Source: Erysipelotrichaceae bacterium
Lineage (GTDB): Bacteria > Bacillota_I > Bacilli_A > Erysipelotrichales > Erysipelotrichaceae
NCBI GenBank assembly: GCA_009773735.1
Contig: WSYG01000001.1
Location: 1-64,000 of the forward strand
Length of the DNA: 64,000 bases
Reading direction: 5' to 3'
Shown here: positions 42,326 to 50,638 of the stretch, piece after piece
Layout: the number at the start of each line of letters is the position of its first letter
Position numbering within the stretch: the first letter of the stretch is position 1
The notes under the pieces: model-generated
Told to the model about the DNA's origin: nothing
What the model saw: only the letters and a program-made list of their open reading frames with translations
The model's database searches: none
Translations under genes and position numbers: made by a program

Positions 42326-44652
42326 TGAAGTCCTCCGGTTGATATAGTAACGATTTGTTCATCCTGGTTCTTGAGATGAACAATCACAGCGTGTCCCTCT
42401 TGAATGAGATCATGCGGATGAGAAACGGTTATCTTTGAGATATGATTGAATCTAATCCAAGCATCTTTAGCACTGATGGAAAAGGTAAGTGTGTCTTTTT
42501 CTACTTTAACCATCTCTACGGTACTGTATTCTAGAATTACACCGTTGTCTAAGGTCAGTTTAAGAGGCAAAATGACACCTTGACGAGACTGTAGAATCAA
42601 TGGATGACCATCAAACAGAGCTTTACCTTGACGTTTAATATTCAAGACCTTGCGATATTCATCTAAATTTAAAACACTTAGATATGTTGTATTTGCAGAT
42701 CTTCGTTCACTGAGATAAACACGATCATTTACTACGTATTTTGATTTAATGTCTAGTTTCGCAAGTAAGGATGCCCAAACTTCTGCCTTAAACAATCTCT
42801 CATTATCCAAAAGAATGCCAAGCATCAATAGTTTTCCTTTGCCGACTTCTTTTATGAATCCAGCAGTTTCTTTTGTTTTTGCGCTTTCGAAGAACCCATT
42901 TTCATGTTCATAAAGGTGCATTTCCATGAAGTTGATGGAATCCCAAACATTATACGAAGCAAAACCCCAATGTTCATCACCCTTATGTTTTAAATCCAAT
43001 ACATCGCTTAGAATCAAACAAGGATTTCCATAATAATCCATGGTTGGGACTTCGTTGATCAGAACTAAATTTCCGCCATCTTGGACATATTTTACGAGTT
43101 TCTCTTGAAGCCAGGCATTCATCCAAGGACAGCCAACGATGATCAATTTTTTGATTGAGGATTGAATGGATTCATTCCCATACAGATCTAAGGCATCATA
43201 AGTAATGTTGTTAAGGGATAAATTTCTACCTATCCCAAACAAACCGACTTCACGAATACGACTTAGCCTATCTTGCATAGGTTTTGTTGCTGCTACCCAA
43301 TACTCTGTCATATACATATCTGGATCCCAGCCAATGGTGACATCGACATGGGTTTTTGAATTAATAAAGTCTTGTCCTAACGCAGAAACACAATGACCTA
43401 ATGCTTTAATCGCATGATAACTGGGACGATAATTCCCTTTGATATCAATTGGAGCCTGCCAATCATGAATCTTACCTAAAAGACCGGAATCATGAAAGTT
43501 GTAACCTCCTACAAACATGTAGTAATTGATCCCATTCATCCCATCCGCAATACATAATCTTGAATTCAAATCGATGGATGTTGGTTGTAATACAGGGTAA
43601 TCTGTTTGAAAACCCCCTTGAAATTCTGCAGAAAATAAAGGTTGTTCTGGTCTTTGAAGTGAAGTTGTTAAAGCATCAGCCATGATCACATCGGTAAAAT
43701 TCTCCAGGACCAGATTTCCAATATAGTAATCTCCAGCGAGTATTGCGTTTTGATTATACATGGTATCTCTGAGCTGTGATAATCCGATTGGATAACGCAA
43801 ACCACGCTTAGCATAGTCACGTTGATCAAAACCATGCACATTGACTACAAAAGGTACTTTCATCCCAAACTCATTCGCATAGCTTTCTAATTCATTAAGA
43901 TAAAGCCAGAAATAAGATCGATTAAATAAGCCATAGACATGATGTAAAGGTAAAGCATAATCATGATCTAAGGTTTTGATCAAAGGCAATAAATCATTCC
44001 AGACTTTAAGTTGTGTATGTAAACATTGATTGGCCATTTTTAGAGTCTTAAATTTTCCTTTTACAAAACTCATAAAATAAGACAAGGTAGTAGGTGAATA
44101 ATCTCCTTGGTTAACAATCCATTGAAACATCCCCACTTCATTGTCCAACTGCATCAAGACAATCGGTCCCCCATTTTCACATGAATATGGAGCACATATT
44201 TCAAAGACCGCTTTATACCATTTCTTAACGCGATCCAAATAAACAGGATGCATATAACTAAAGATACGATGAGGTAAACCTTTCTGTGTCTGTGCTAAAG
44301 CTTCAGGATAGTTGTTGATGAGCCATGATGGTATGCCATCGGTTGTCAGTTCACTCATCACATATGGTCCAGGACGGACCAAACAAACCATTCCTGACGC
44401 TTTAACAAGGCCCATAAACGTCGCTAAATCATTTTCAGGACAGGTTCTGCCTGTTAAGTCGATATCCCCTTCAGATTGCTCATGAATTTGCCAAGGAATA
44501 TATGTAGAAACCATATTACATCCAGCTTCTTTCATTTTATTTAAGCGATCTTGCCACTCACTTTTAAAAACTCGGAAGTAATGTAGCTCACCTCCATATA
44601 AAAAAGTAGGTTTTTGTTCGATTATGAATTTTTTATCTCGAATCTCGATCAT
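42322..44652 (-). CDS. GH35-like beta-glycosidase (paralogue B)
   Basis: 776-residue cytosolic enzyme, first gene of the 25-kb operon. Same architecture as paralogue A (21986): barrel with GELHYFRVFKSEWQDRL, VRPGPYVMSELTTDGIPSW, likely acid/base Glu172 in MQLDNEVGM and nucleophile Glu343 in LFSAEFQGG; then a GH42-trimer-like middle domain (KLIIVGCPWMNAWLQEKLVKYV) and beta domains. The QLDNE form of the acid/base motif occurs in both copies, marking a distinct subgroup. A GGAG ribosome site precedes ATG 44652. Substrate not known; beta-galactoside or beta-glucoside side chains are possible. Confidence 0.75.
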   Translation of the reverse strand: MIEIRDKKFIIEQKPTFLYGGELHYFRVFKSEWQDRLNKMKEAGCNMVSTYIPWQIHEQSEGDIDLTGRTCPENDLATFMGLVKASGMVCLVRPGPYVMSELTTDGIPSWLINNYPEALAQTQKGLPHRIFSYMHPVYLDRVKKWYKAVFEICAPYSCENGGPIVLMQLDNEVGMFQWIVNQGDYSPTTLSYFMSFVKGKFKTLKMANQCLHTQLKVWNDLLPLIKTLDHDYALPLHHVYGLFNRSYFWLYLNELESYANEFGMKVPFVVNVHGFDQRDYAKRGLRYPIGLSQLRDTMYNQNAILAGDYYIGNLVLENFTDVIMADALTTSLQRPEQPLFSAEFQGGFQTDYPVLQPTSIDLNSRLCIADGMNGINYYMFVGGYNFHDSGLLGKIHDWQAPIDIKGNYRPSYHAIKALGHCVSALGQDFINSKTHVDVTIGWDPDMYMTEYWVAATKPMQDRLSRIREVGLFGIGRNLSLNNITYDALDLYGNESIQSSIKKLIIVGCPWMNAWLQEKLVKYVQDGGNLVLINEVPTMDYYGNPCLILSDVLDLKHKGDEHWGFASYNVWDSINFMEMHLYEHENGFFESAKTKETAGFIKEVGKGKLLMLGILLDNERLFKAEVWASLLAKLDIKSKYVVNDRVYLSERRSANTTYLSVLNLDEYRKVLNIKRQGKALFDGHPLILQSRQGVILPLKLTLDNGVILEYSTVEMVKVEKDTLTFSISAKDAWIRFNHISKITVSHPHDLIQEGHAVIVHLKNQDEQIVTISTGGLQ

Positions 44653-44662
44653 GGAATCTCCA

Positions 44663-44678
44663 TATGTATCGTTTCATA
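44663..44678. promoter_or_regulatory. LacI-type operator O1 in the 5' leader of the large operon
   Basis: TATGTATCGTTTCATA, differing at one base from O2 at 44816. Near-palindrome with a central CG, as bound by LacI-family dimers. It lies between the minus promoter and the GH35-like start codon. Confidence 0.7.
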
Positions 44679-44719
44679 CTTTTGCGATATTCATTGTTCG
44701 ACTGCCTACTTACATTTCT

Positions 44720-44748
44720 ACAATACAGCACATTTTTATTTATGTAAA
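44720..44748 (-). promoter_or_regulatory. Promoter of the 25-kb sugar operon
   Basis: Minus strand: TTTACA (44748-44743), 17-bp spacer, TATTGT (44725-44720). The -35 is inside the cre-like site. It would give a 5' leader of about 60 nt containing operator O1. Confidence 0.6.
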
Positions 44749-44756
44749 GGGTTTCA
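44743..44756. promoter_or_regulatory. cre-like site over the -35 of the sugar operon
   Basis: TGTAAAGGGTTTCA fits the cre consensus TGWAANCGNTNWCA at all fixed positions but one (G for the central C). It overlaps the -35 of the minus promoter, as expected for catabolite repression. It also shares GTTTCATA with O1 and O2, so the local LacI protein could bind it instead. Confidence 0.55.
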
Positions 44757-44777
44757 TATACTTTTCGCTGTTTTATA

Positions 44778-44806
44778 TTGACATTTTTATGAAAAAGAAC
44801 CATCAT
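44778..44806 (+). promoter_or_regulatory. Promoter of the GH3 gene
   Basis: Perfect TTGACA (44778-44783), 17-bp spacer, CATCAT (44801-44806). Operator O2 lies just after the predicted start site, a roadblock position. Confidence 0.55.
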
Positions 44807-44815
44807 ATTGATAGA

Positions 44816-44831
44816 TATGAATCGTTTCATA
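44816..44831. promoter_or_regulatory. LacI-type operator O2 upstream of the GH3 gene
   Basis: TATGAATCGTTTCATA is symmetric at 14 of 16 bases (TATGAA/TTCATA arms, central CG). It is 153 bp from O1 and differs from it at one base. Confidence 0.72.
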
Positions 44832-44844
44832 CTATGGAGACAAA

Positions 44845-46929
44845 ATGGCCACATCAATCCAAAAAGCTAAGAGATTACTCACTAAAATGACCCTTGATGA
44901 AAAAATCGGTCAAATGGTCCAATTTGGACGCATTAAACTTAATGAAAAGAATCTTGTCAGAGAAGGAAAGATTGGATCTTTTTTGAATTCACGCAATGTT
45001 GCCTTGGTAAATGAAGTCCAACGCATCGCTATGGAACAATCCAGATTAAAAATACCCCTTCTCATTGGCAGTGACATCATTCATGGTTATGTATCGACTT
45101 TCCCTATACCGGTAGCTGAAGCCTGCTCATGGAATCTGGATCTTATAGAATCATCCGCCAAACATGCGATGACTGAAGCTGCAGCAGACGGCATACGTTG
45201 GAATTTTGCCCCAATGGTCGACATTGCACGTGATCCTCGATGGGGTCGTATTGCTGAAGGTGCTGGAGAAGATCCTTATCTTGGAGCCCAAATCGCCAAA
45301 GCAAGAGTTAGAGGCTTTCAAGCTAAAGGTAAGAATGGATATCCACTTGCTGCTGCATGCGCTAAACATTTTGTGGCTTATGGCGGAGCCGAAGGCGGTC
45401 GTGATTATAATACCGTTGATATGTCTGAACATGTGTTGAGAACCACTTACCTACCTCCTTTTAAAGCTGCTGTTGATGAAGGTGTCATGTCCTTTATGAG
45501 TTCTTTCAATGATATTCTTTCTGTGCCAAGTTCAGCCAATGATTTTTCATTAAGACAAGTTCTTAAAGGAGAATGGCGTTTTGATGGCTTTGTTGTTAGT
45601 GATTGGGAATCCATTGAAGAAGTTATTGCTCATGGTATCGCTGATGATCGCACATCATCTGCATTGGCAGGTTTAAAAAGCGGAGTTGATATGGATATGC
45701 ATTCTGGAGTATATCATGATCATCTTAAAGAATTGGTCATCAAAGATAAAAAGTTAGAACTGTTGATTGATGATTCTGTCTTGCGTATCTTAAAAATCAA
45801 GTATGATCTTGGCTTGTTTGAACATCCCTATACTGATCCAAACCTTAGAGATGAAGTCATCCTAAACAAGGAAACCGTTGAGATGACTTTAAAGATGGCT
45901 CGCGAATCCATTGTACTACTAAAAAATGAAGCACTTTTACCATTAAGCAAAGAACAAAAGATCGCTTTAATTGGTCCATTTGGTGATGATCCTCATACCC
46001 CTATTGGTTGTTGGGGAGCTGAGGGAAATCACAAGAATACCGTTACCGTTAAAATGGCTTTTGAAAACGCTGGACTTGATTTTGTGATTGCTCAAGGTTG
46101 TGATAGTATCGATCCCAAAGTTGAATGGATTCAAGAAGCTGTTGACCTTGCTTCACACCAAGACATCATCATATTAACCTTAGGTGAACGCCAAGATATG
46201 AGTGGTGAAAACAACAATCGTGCTTTTCTTGATTTACCTGGTGCACAACTTGAATTACTCAGAGCATTGAAAAAACTAAACAAACCAATCATCACCTTAT
46301 TGTTTAATGGCAGACCCATGACCATTCCAGAAACGGTTGAGAAATCAGATGCTTTACTGGCAGTTTGGCATCTTGGATTAAGTAGTGGTACCGCCATTAC
46401 AGAGATTTTGTTTGGTGATGTTAATCCTAGCGGTAAACTGGTTACAACCTTCCCTAAAACTGTTGGTCAAATTCCCCTTTACTACAATCATAAACGTACC
46501 GGAAGACCAAAATTTAGACGCTATATCGATTGTGATGAAGAACCCTTGTTTCATTTTGGCTTTGGATTAAGTTACAGTAACTTTATTTATGACAAGCTGA
46601 TCATGAAGAAATCGCGCTTAGGCAAAAAAGATAAACTAGAATTTACGATTGATGTCTATAATGATTCTGATATCGATGGTCAAGAAATCGTTCAAGTATA
46701 TTATCGAGACTTATTGGCTCAAGTAACTCGTCCAGTTAAAGAACTCTGTGCCTTTGAAAAAGCAAACTTCAAGGCTCATCAATTAAAAACTTTATCATTC
46801 TCAATACCAATATCTCAATTTGGCTACTATGATCCAGAAATGAACTTTATCATCGAAAAAGGCAATTTCGCATTATGGGTTGGGCCAAGCAGTATTGAAG
46901 GCATTGCCTCTGAATTTACGATTCGATAA
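44845..46929 (+). CDS. GH3 beta-glucosidase
   Basis: 694-residue cytosolic retaining beta-glucosidase. N-terminal barrel (MTLDEKIGQMVQFG, WNFAPMVDIARDPRWGRIAEGAGEDP) with nucleophile Asp253 in FVVSDWES; alpha/beta sandwich domain from about 350 (LLKNEALLPLSKEQKIALIGP) holding the likely acid/base region near GERQDMSGENNNR; C-terminal fibronectin III-like domain (FHFGFGLSYSNF onward). No signal peptide. It diverges from the sugar operon across a shared control region and ends at a terminator (46928). It likely finishes breakdown of short beta-glucosides, alongside the GH94 enzyme. Confidence 0.93.
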   Translation: MATSIQKAKRLLTKMTLDEKIGQMVQFGRIKLNEKNLVREGKIGSFLNSRNVALVNEVQRIAMEQSRLKIPLLIGSDIIHGYVSTFPIPVAEACSWNLDLIESSAKHAMTEAAADGIRWNFAPMVDIARDPRWGRIAEGAGEDPYLGAQIAKARVRGFQAKGKNGYPLAAACAKHFVAYGGAEGGRDYNTVDMSEHVLRTTYLPPFKAAVDEGVMSFMSSFNDILSVPSSANDFSLRQVLKGEWRFDGFVVSDWESIEEVIAHGIADDRTSSALAGLKSGVDMDMHSGVYHDHLKELVIKDKKLELLIDDSVLRILKIKYDLGLFEHPYTDPNLRDEVILNKETVEMTLKMARESIVLLKNEALLPLSKEQKIALIGPFGDDPHTPIGCWGAEGNHKNTVTVKMAFENAGLDFVIAQGCDSIDPKVEWIQEAVDLASHQDIIILTLGERQDMSGENNNRAFLDLPGAQLELLRALKKLNKPIITLLFNGRPMTIPETVEKSDALLAVWHLGLSSGTAITEILFGDVNPSGKLVTTFPKTVGQIPLYYNHKRTGRPKFRRYIDCDEEPLFHFGFGLSYSNFIYDKLIMKKSRLGKKDKLEFTIDVYNDSDIDGQEIVQVYYRDLLAQVTRPVKELCAFEKANFKAHQLKTLSFSIPISQFGYYDPEMNFIIEKGNFALWVGPSSIEGIASEFTIR

Positions 46930-46950
46930 GACGCCCTTCGCGTCTTTTTT
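46928..46950 (+). terminator. Terminator of the GH3 gene
   Basis: AAGACGC/GCGTCTT stem (46928-46934 with 46940-46946) with a 5-nt loop, then TTTT. It begins at the GH3 stop codon. Confidence 0.85.
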
Positions 46951-47013
46951 ATGTGATCTCGTTATTTGCTTGTCTTTTGCCTAACTTCTTCATTATTCAA
47001 AATCGAAATAACA

Positions 47014-47022
47014 TGATAAACT
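47014..47022 (+). promoter_or_regulatory. Extended -10 for the phosphopantetheinyl transferase
   Basis: TGATAAACT, a TGn extension with TAAACT (47017-47022), 15 nt before the ATG at 47037. No clear -35. Confidence 0.45.
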
Positions 47023-47036
47023 GTGTTTGAGGGTAC

Positions 47037-47507
47037 ATGCACATATACGTATTGTTTAAAAAGCACGGCTCATGGTCCAATGGCAGTTCAAAAACCATGA
47101 TCAAGGAACTATGCGACCTGATCGCCTTTAAAGATGAGTTGGCGTTTGATCAAGGTAAACCTGTCTTCATCAATTCCAATTACTTTTTAAGTGTTTCACA
47201 TAGTACCAATCTTATGGTCATTGCAATCGCTGATCAAGAAATCGGCATCGATATAGAAAAAGACAGGATCATAGATAAAGATGTCATCGAACGTTTAAAT
47301 TTAGACCTCAATAACCCACTAGAAGACTGGTGCAAAAGAGAAGCAACGATCAAGCTCTATAATGACGCTAAATACTTATACACTCCAGCGCCTTCAGAAA
47401 CGCTCTATACAGATGAGAACATCTTTGATGGATATACTTGTATGGTGGCATCAAGAACTAAGATTGAGCATTCTAAAATCTTTCATTTAGATGAACAAGC
47501 TTTATAA
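47037..47507 (+). CDS. 4'-phosphopantetheinyl transferase (small Sfp type)
   Basis: 156-residue enzyme that moves the phosphopantetheine arm from CoA to the serine of acyl carrier protein. Sfp-type motifs: FLSVSHSTNLMVIAIA, the Mg-binding IGIDIEKDR, and WCKREATIKLY (the W/F-xx-KEAxxK motif with REATIK here). Shorter than Sfp (about 225 residues), lacking part of the N-terminal half, as other compact members do. Convergent with plsC, the last gene of the fatty-acid operon that encodes ACP, so it very likely activates AcpP. GAGGG ribosome site. Confidence 0.85.
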   Translation: MHIYVLFKKHGSWSNGSSKTMIKELCDLIAFKDELAFDQGKPVFINSNYFLSVSHSTNLMVIAIADQEIGIDIEKDRIIDKDVIERLNLDLNNPLEDWCKREATIKLYNDAKYLYTPAPSETLYTDENIFDGYTCMVASRTKIEHSKIFHLDEQAL

Positions 47508-47552
47508 AAGCACTGATTAGAAACAACTCTGTTTCTAGTTCAGTGCTTTTTT
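47506..47552. terminator. Bidirectional terminator between the PPTase and plsC
   Basis: Long hairpin: outer stem AAAAGCACTG/CAGTGCTTTT (47506-47515 with 47541-47550) and inner stem TAGAAACA/TGTTTCTA, with T tracts on both strands. It ends both the plus gene and the 13-gene fatty-acid operon. Confidence 0.92.
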
Positions 47553-48221
47553 GATGTTGGATTCGATCACATCATGGATCTTGATGGCCATTTGAGCATA
47601 TGGAACATCTTTATACTGATCATATTCAATGGGTTCACCAATGATGACTTGGAGCACATTTTTATGTTTCCACAATTTATCAAGTTCATGCGTATGGATT
47701 TGGGTGATGGGAACAATCGGTACTTTCGCTAAATATGCTGGCAATAAAGCACCTGGTTTAAACACTAGAAGTTCATTGCTTTTTGATCGAGTTCCTTCAG
47801 GAAAGATCAAAACAGATCTGCCTTCTTTTAATGTACGAACACTTTGTCTAAGCATCGTCACATTCGCATCAAATTCTTCGCGTTTAAAGGTGATAAAGCC
47901 AATCAACTTGCCCCATCTTCCAATCACAGGAAGTTTTAAATTCTCAACTTTAGAAATAAAGGTCATTGGTTTCTGTAAGACCGCCATCAATAGTATGGGA
48001 TCAAATTGACCTTGATGGTTGGAGACATAATATACTGTTTGATTTGTTGAAACAGAGCTCATATGACCTTCATATTTAATCTGAGTCCATTTAAAAAAAC
48101 GTTCACACCACTGTTTCAAAGTAAACCAACGTTGTTCAAAAGTTCTTTTTTTCTGTTTCAGCGACGAAAAATAAACAGGAAACAATAAAGCAATAAATCT
48201 AAACCATTGATTCAATTTCAT
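47535..48221 (-). CDS. plsC: 1-acyl-sn-glycerol-3-phosphate acyltransferase
   Basis: 228-residue membrane-associated enzyme adding the second acyl chain to make phosphatidic acid. Motif I NHQGQFDP is the catalytic HX4D (His69, Asp74); motif III FPEGTRSK sits near residue 141; motif IV is VPIVPI. A short hydrophobic segment at 8-20 may tether it to the membrane. Last gene of the fatty-acid operon, starting just after fabZ, so acyl-ACP production is linked to phospholipid synthesis. Confidence 0.92.
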   Translation of the reverse strand: MKLNQWFRFIALLFPVYFSSLKQKKRTFEQRWFTLKQWCERFFKWTQIKYEGHMSSVSTNQTVYYVSNHQGQFDPILLMAVLQKPMTFISKVENLKLPVIGRWGKLIGFITFKREEFDANVTMLRQSVRTLKEGRSVLIFPEGTRSKSNELLVFKPGALLPAYLAKVPIVPITQIHTHELDKLWKHKNVLQVIIGEPIEYDQYKDVPYAQMAIKIHDVIESNIKKALN

Positions 48222-48222
48222 T

Positions 48223-48651
48223 CTATGTTCCTACTTTAAAGATCAAATCACCACTGGCTACCACTACCCCTCTTACTGAAGCTTTCGCAGATGCAAATCC
48301 AACAGGTCCACGTTGTTTGGTTAAGGTGACTTCTAGAGTTAACAAATCACCGGGAATAACTGGAGCTTTAAAACGAACGTTTTCCATGCCTGCAAAATAA
48401 GCAATCTTACCTTTAAAGGCTTCTTGAGATAAAAGCAATACTGCTCCTGTTTGAGCCAAAGCTTCCATAATCAAGACACCAGGCATGATGTGTTGTTGAG
48501 GAAAATGACCCATAAAATGCATCTCGTTGGCACTCACTGCTTTGGTTCCAATAATCGTAACATTGTCTACAATGGATTCTATGGTATCTACCATTAAAAA
48601 AGGATATCGATGAGGAATGATGCCTTGGATTTGATTTGAGTTATAAAGCAT
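48223..48651 (-). CDS. fabZ: 3-hydroxyacyl-ACP dehydratase
   Basis: 142-residue hot-dog fold dehydratase that converts 3-hydroxyacyl-ACP to trans-2-enoyl-ACP. Active-site histidine His49 and Glu63 in HFPQQHIMPGVLIMEAL; IIPHRYPFLMVD at the N-terminus. The start is set at ATG 48651 because AAGGGG lies about 6 nt upstream and its first base overlaps the fabF stop (TAATG); an earlier in-frame ATG at 48666 would lie inside fabF. No FabA-type isomerase is present, so this protein alone does not explain unsaturated fatty acids. Confidence 0.95.
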   Translation of the reverse strand: MLYNSNQIQGIIPHRYPFLMVDTIESIVDNVTIIGTKAVSANEMHFMGHFPQQHIMPGVLIMEALAQTGAVLLLSQEAFKGKIAYFAGMENVRFKAPVIPGDLLTLEVTLTKQRGPVGFASAKASVRGVVVASGDLIFKVGT

Positions 48652-49892
48652 TAGATCCCCTTCCATTTCTTGAGTATGATCGAAGCATTATGTCCACCAA
48701 AGCCTAAAGAATTGCTCATGGCGATGTTTATGTCAGAAAGTCTAGGTGTATTGGCAACGATGTCCAGATCGCACAGTGGATCAGCAGTGGTGTAACCGAT
48801 GGTGGCCGGAATCACACCTTCCTGTAGAGCTTTGACACATATCACAGCCTCTACTGCCCCTGAAGCACCCAATAAATGACCCGTAGAAGATTTAGTAGAT
48901 GAGATGGGAACTTGATAAGCTCTATCTTTAAATACGGTTTTAACAGCCAAGGTTTCTGTCTTATCATTAAGAGGTGTAGATGTACCATGGGCATTGATAT
49001 AATCGATATCTTGGATGGTTAAATTGGCATCTTCAATGGCTAAAGCCATCGCATGGGCACCCATCGATCCATCTTCTAAAGGCGCGGTAATATGATTTGC
49101 ATCGCAAGATGTTCCATATCCTACCATTTCACCATAGATCGGTGCTTTACGATCTAGGGCATGTTGCAGTTCTTCTAGAACCACAACAGCAGCTCCTTCT
49201 CCCATCACAAAACCTGAACGATTCGCATCAAAAGGAATACTGGCATGCAATGGATCTTGACCGTCATGCAAAGCCCTCATGACCATAAATCCAGCAATCC
49301 CCAGTGGTGTAATTGCAGCCTCTGAGCCGCCTGCCAACATAACATCTTGATAACCATCACGTATCTTATGAAAAGCTTCACCAATCGCATTGGTACCAGC
49401 TGCACATGCGGTTACGATCGCACTACAATGGCCTTGAGCTTGAGCATCAATCGCCACTTGTCCGGCCGCTAAATTGATCAACGTCATGGGAATAAAGAAT
49501 GGTGAAATTCGAGTGGGTCCTTTTTCATTGAGATTGTTGTTGGCGTTTTCTAAAGACTGTAGACCACCTATGCCAGAACCTATGATGACTCCATATCTTT
49601 GTTTATTCAGGTCTTGTGGATCTAATCCAGCATCCGCAACAGCTTGTTTAGCCGCAATGCGTGCAAATATAGTAAAGCGATCATTGAACTTCAATTCTCT
49701 GGCACTAAAGTAAGATTCCATATCCAATCCTTTAACTTCAGCAGCCAACTTTGTTTTATAGGCTGTGGTATCAAAAGCCGTGATGAAATCTATCCCACAT
49801 CTGGCACTTTTAATGCTATCCCACAGTTCATTGACACTGTTTCCAATGGGTGATACTGCACCCAATCCTGTAATGACGACTCTTCTTTTCAT
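48651..49892 (-). CDS. fabF: Beta-ketoacyl-ACP synthase II
   Basis: 413-residue condensing enzyme that elongates acyl-ACP with malonyl-ACP. Thiolase fold with catalytic Cys163 in IVTACAAGTNAI, His about 303 in NAHGTSTPLNDKTE and His about 340 in STKSSTGHLLGASG. The ATG at 49892 is chosen over the upstream ATG at 49904 since GAGGG lies 7 nt before it and the family N-terminus is KRRVVITGLGAVSPIG. The only elongating condensing enzyme in the operon. Confidence 0.96.
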   Translation of the reverse strand: MKRRVVITGLGAVSPIGNSVNELWDSIKSARCGIDFITAFDTTAYKTKLAAEVKGLDMESYFSARELKFNDRFTIFARIAAKQAVADAGLDPQDLNKQRYGVIIGSGIGGLQSLENANNNLNEKGPTRISPFFIPMTLINLAAGQVAIDAQAQGHCSAIVTACAAGTNAIGEAFHKIRDGYQDVMLAGGSEAAITPLGIAGFMVMRALHDGQDPLHASIPFDANRSGFVMGEGAAVVVLEELQHALDRKAPIYGEMVGYGTSCDANHITAPLEDGSMGAHAMALAIEDANLTIQDIDYINAHGTSTPLNDKTETLAVKTVFKDRAYQVPISSTKSSTGHLLGASGAVEAVICVKALQEGVIPATIGYTTADPLCDLDIVANTPRLSDINIAMSNSLGFGGHNASIILKKWKGI

Positions 49893-49900
49893 GTGTACCC

Positions 49901-50638
49901 TCACATGGCCATTCCGCCATCCACTTGGATGACTTGACCGCTGATATACGATGCTTTATCACTGGCGATAAACAAGGCACAATGTGCGATGTCTTCTGCT
50001 TTTCCAAATCTTCCCAAAGGAATTTGCTTCAAAATATTTGTTTTGACTTCTTCGCTTAACACATCAGTCATTTTTGTTTGGATAAAACCTGGTGCGATCG
50101 CATTGACGGTGATGCCTCGACTCGCAAATTCTCGAGCCAATGACTTGGTAAATGCAATGATTCCGCCTTTTGATGCTGCATAATTGGCTTGACCTGCATT
50201 ACCTAAGATGCCAATAACCGATGCCATGTTGATGATACGGCCACTTTTGGCTTTCAACATATACTTTGAGACATGGGATACGGTATTAAAGGTTCCTTTA
50301 AGATTGACAGAGATGACCTCATCGAAATCTTGTTCTTTCATACGTAAGATCAAATTATCTTTGGTGATCCCTGAATTGTTGATCAAGACATCGATCTTAC
50401 CAAAGGTTTCAATGGCTTGTTTGATCATAGAACCAACTGCAGCATAATCCGATACATCACAACCAACTACCAGTGTATTGACCCCATAGCTTTGACATTG
50501 TAATGAAACTTCCAATGCCGCAGCTTCAGATTTACCATAATTGATGATCACATCGTATCCATTTTGGGCAAAACTCAAAGCCAATTGTTTACCGATCCCA
50601 CTGGATGCCCCTGTAATCAAGACCACAGGATTACTCAT
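49901..50638 (-). CDS. fabG: 3-oxoacyl-ACP reductase
   Basis: 245-residue short-chain dehydrogenase reducing 3-ketoacyl-ACP with NADPH. Nucleotide motif TGASSGIGK (9-17), NNSG (87-90; usually NNAG), catalytic Ser140, Tyr153 and Lys157 in NYAASKGGI, and the C-terminal GQVIQVDGGMAM. It overlaps the end of fabD by 8 bp. Confidence 0.96.
   Translation of the reverse strand: MSNPVVLITGASSGIGKQLALSFAQNGYDVIINYGKSEAAALEVSLQCQSYGVNTLVVGCDVSDYAAVGSMIKQAIETFGKIDVLINNSGITKDNLILRMKEQDFDEVISVNLKGTFNTVSHVSKYMLKAKSGRIINMASVIGILGNAGQANYAASKGGIIAFTKSLAREFASRGITVNAIAPGFIQTKMTDVLSEEVKTNILKQIPLGRFGKAEDIAHCALFIASDKASYISGQVIQVDGGMAM

Noticed and set aside
44624..44890. Plus-strand 88-residue open frame across the GH35/GH3 control region
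   Set aside because: It covers the divergent promoters and operators, has no ribosome site and reads as low-complexity sequence.
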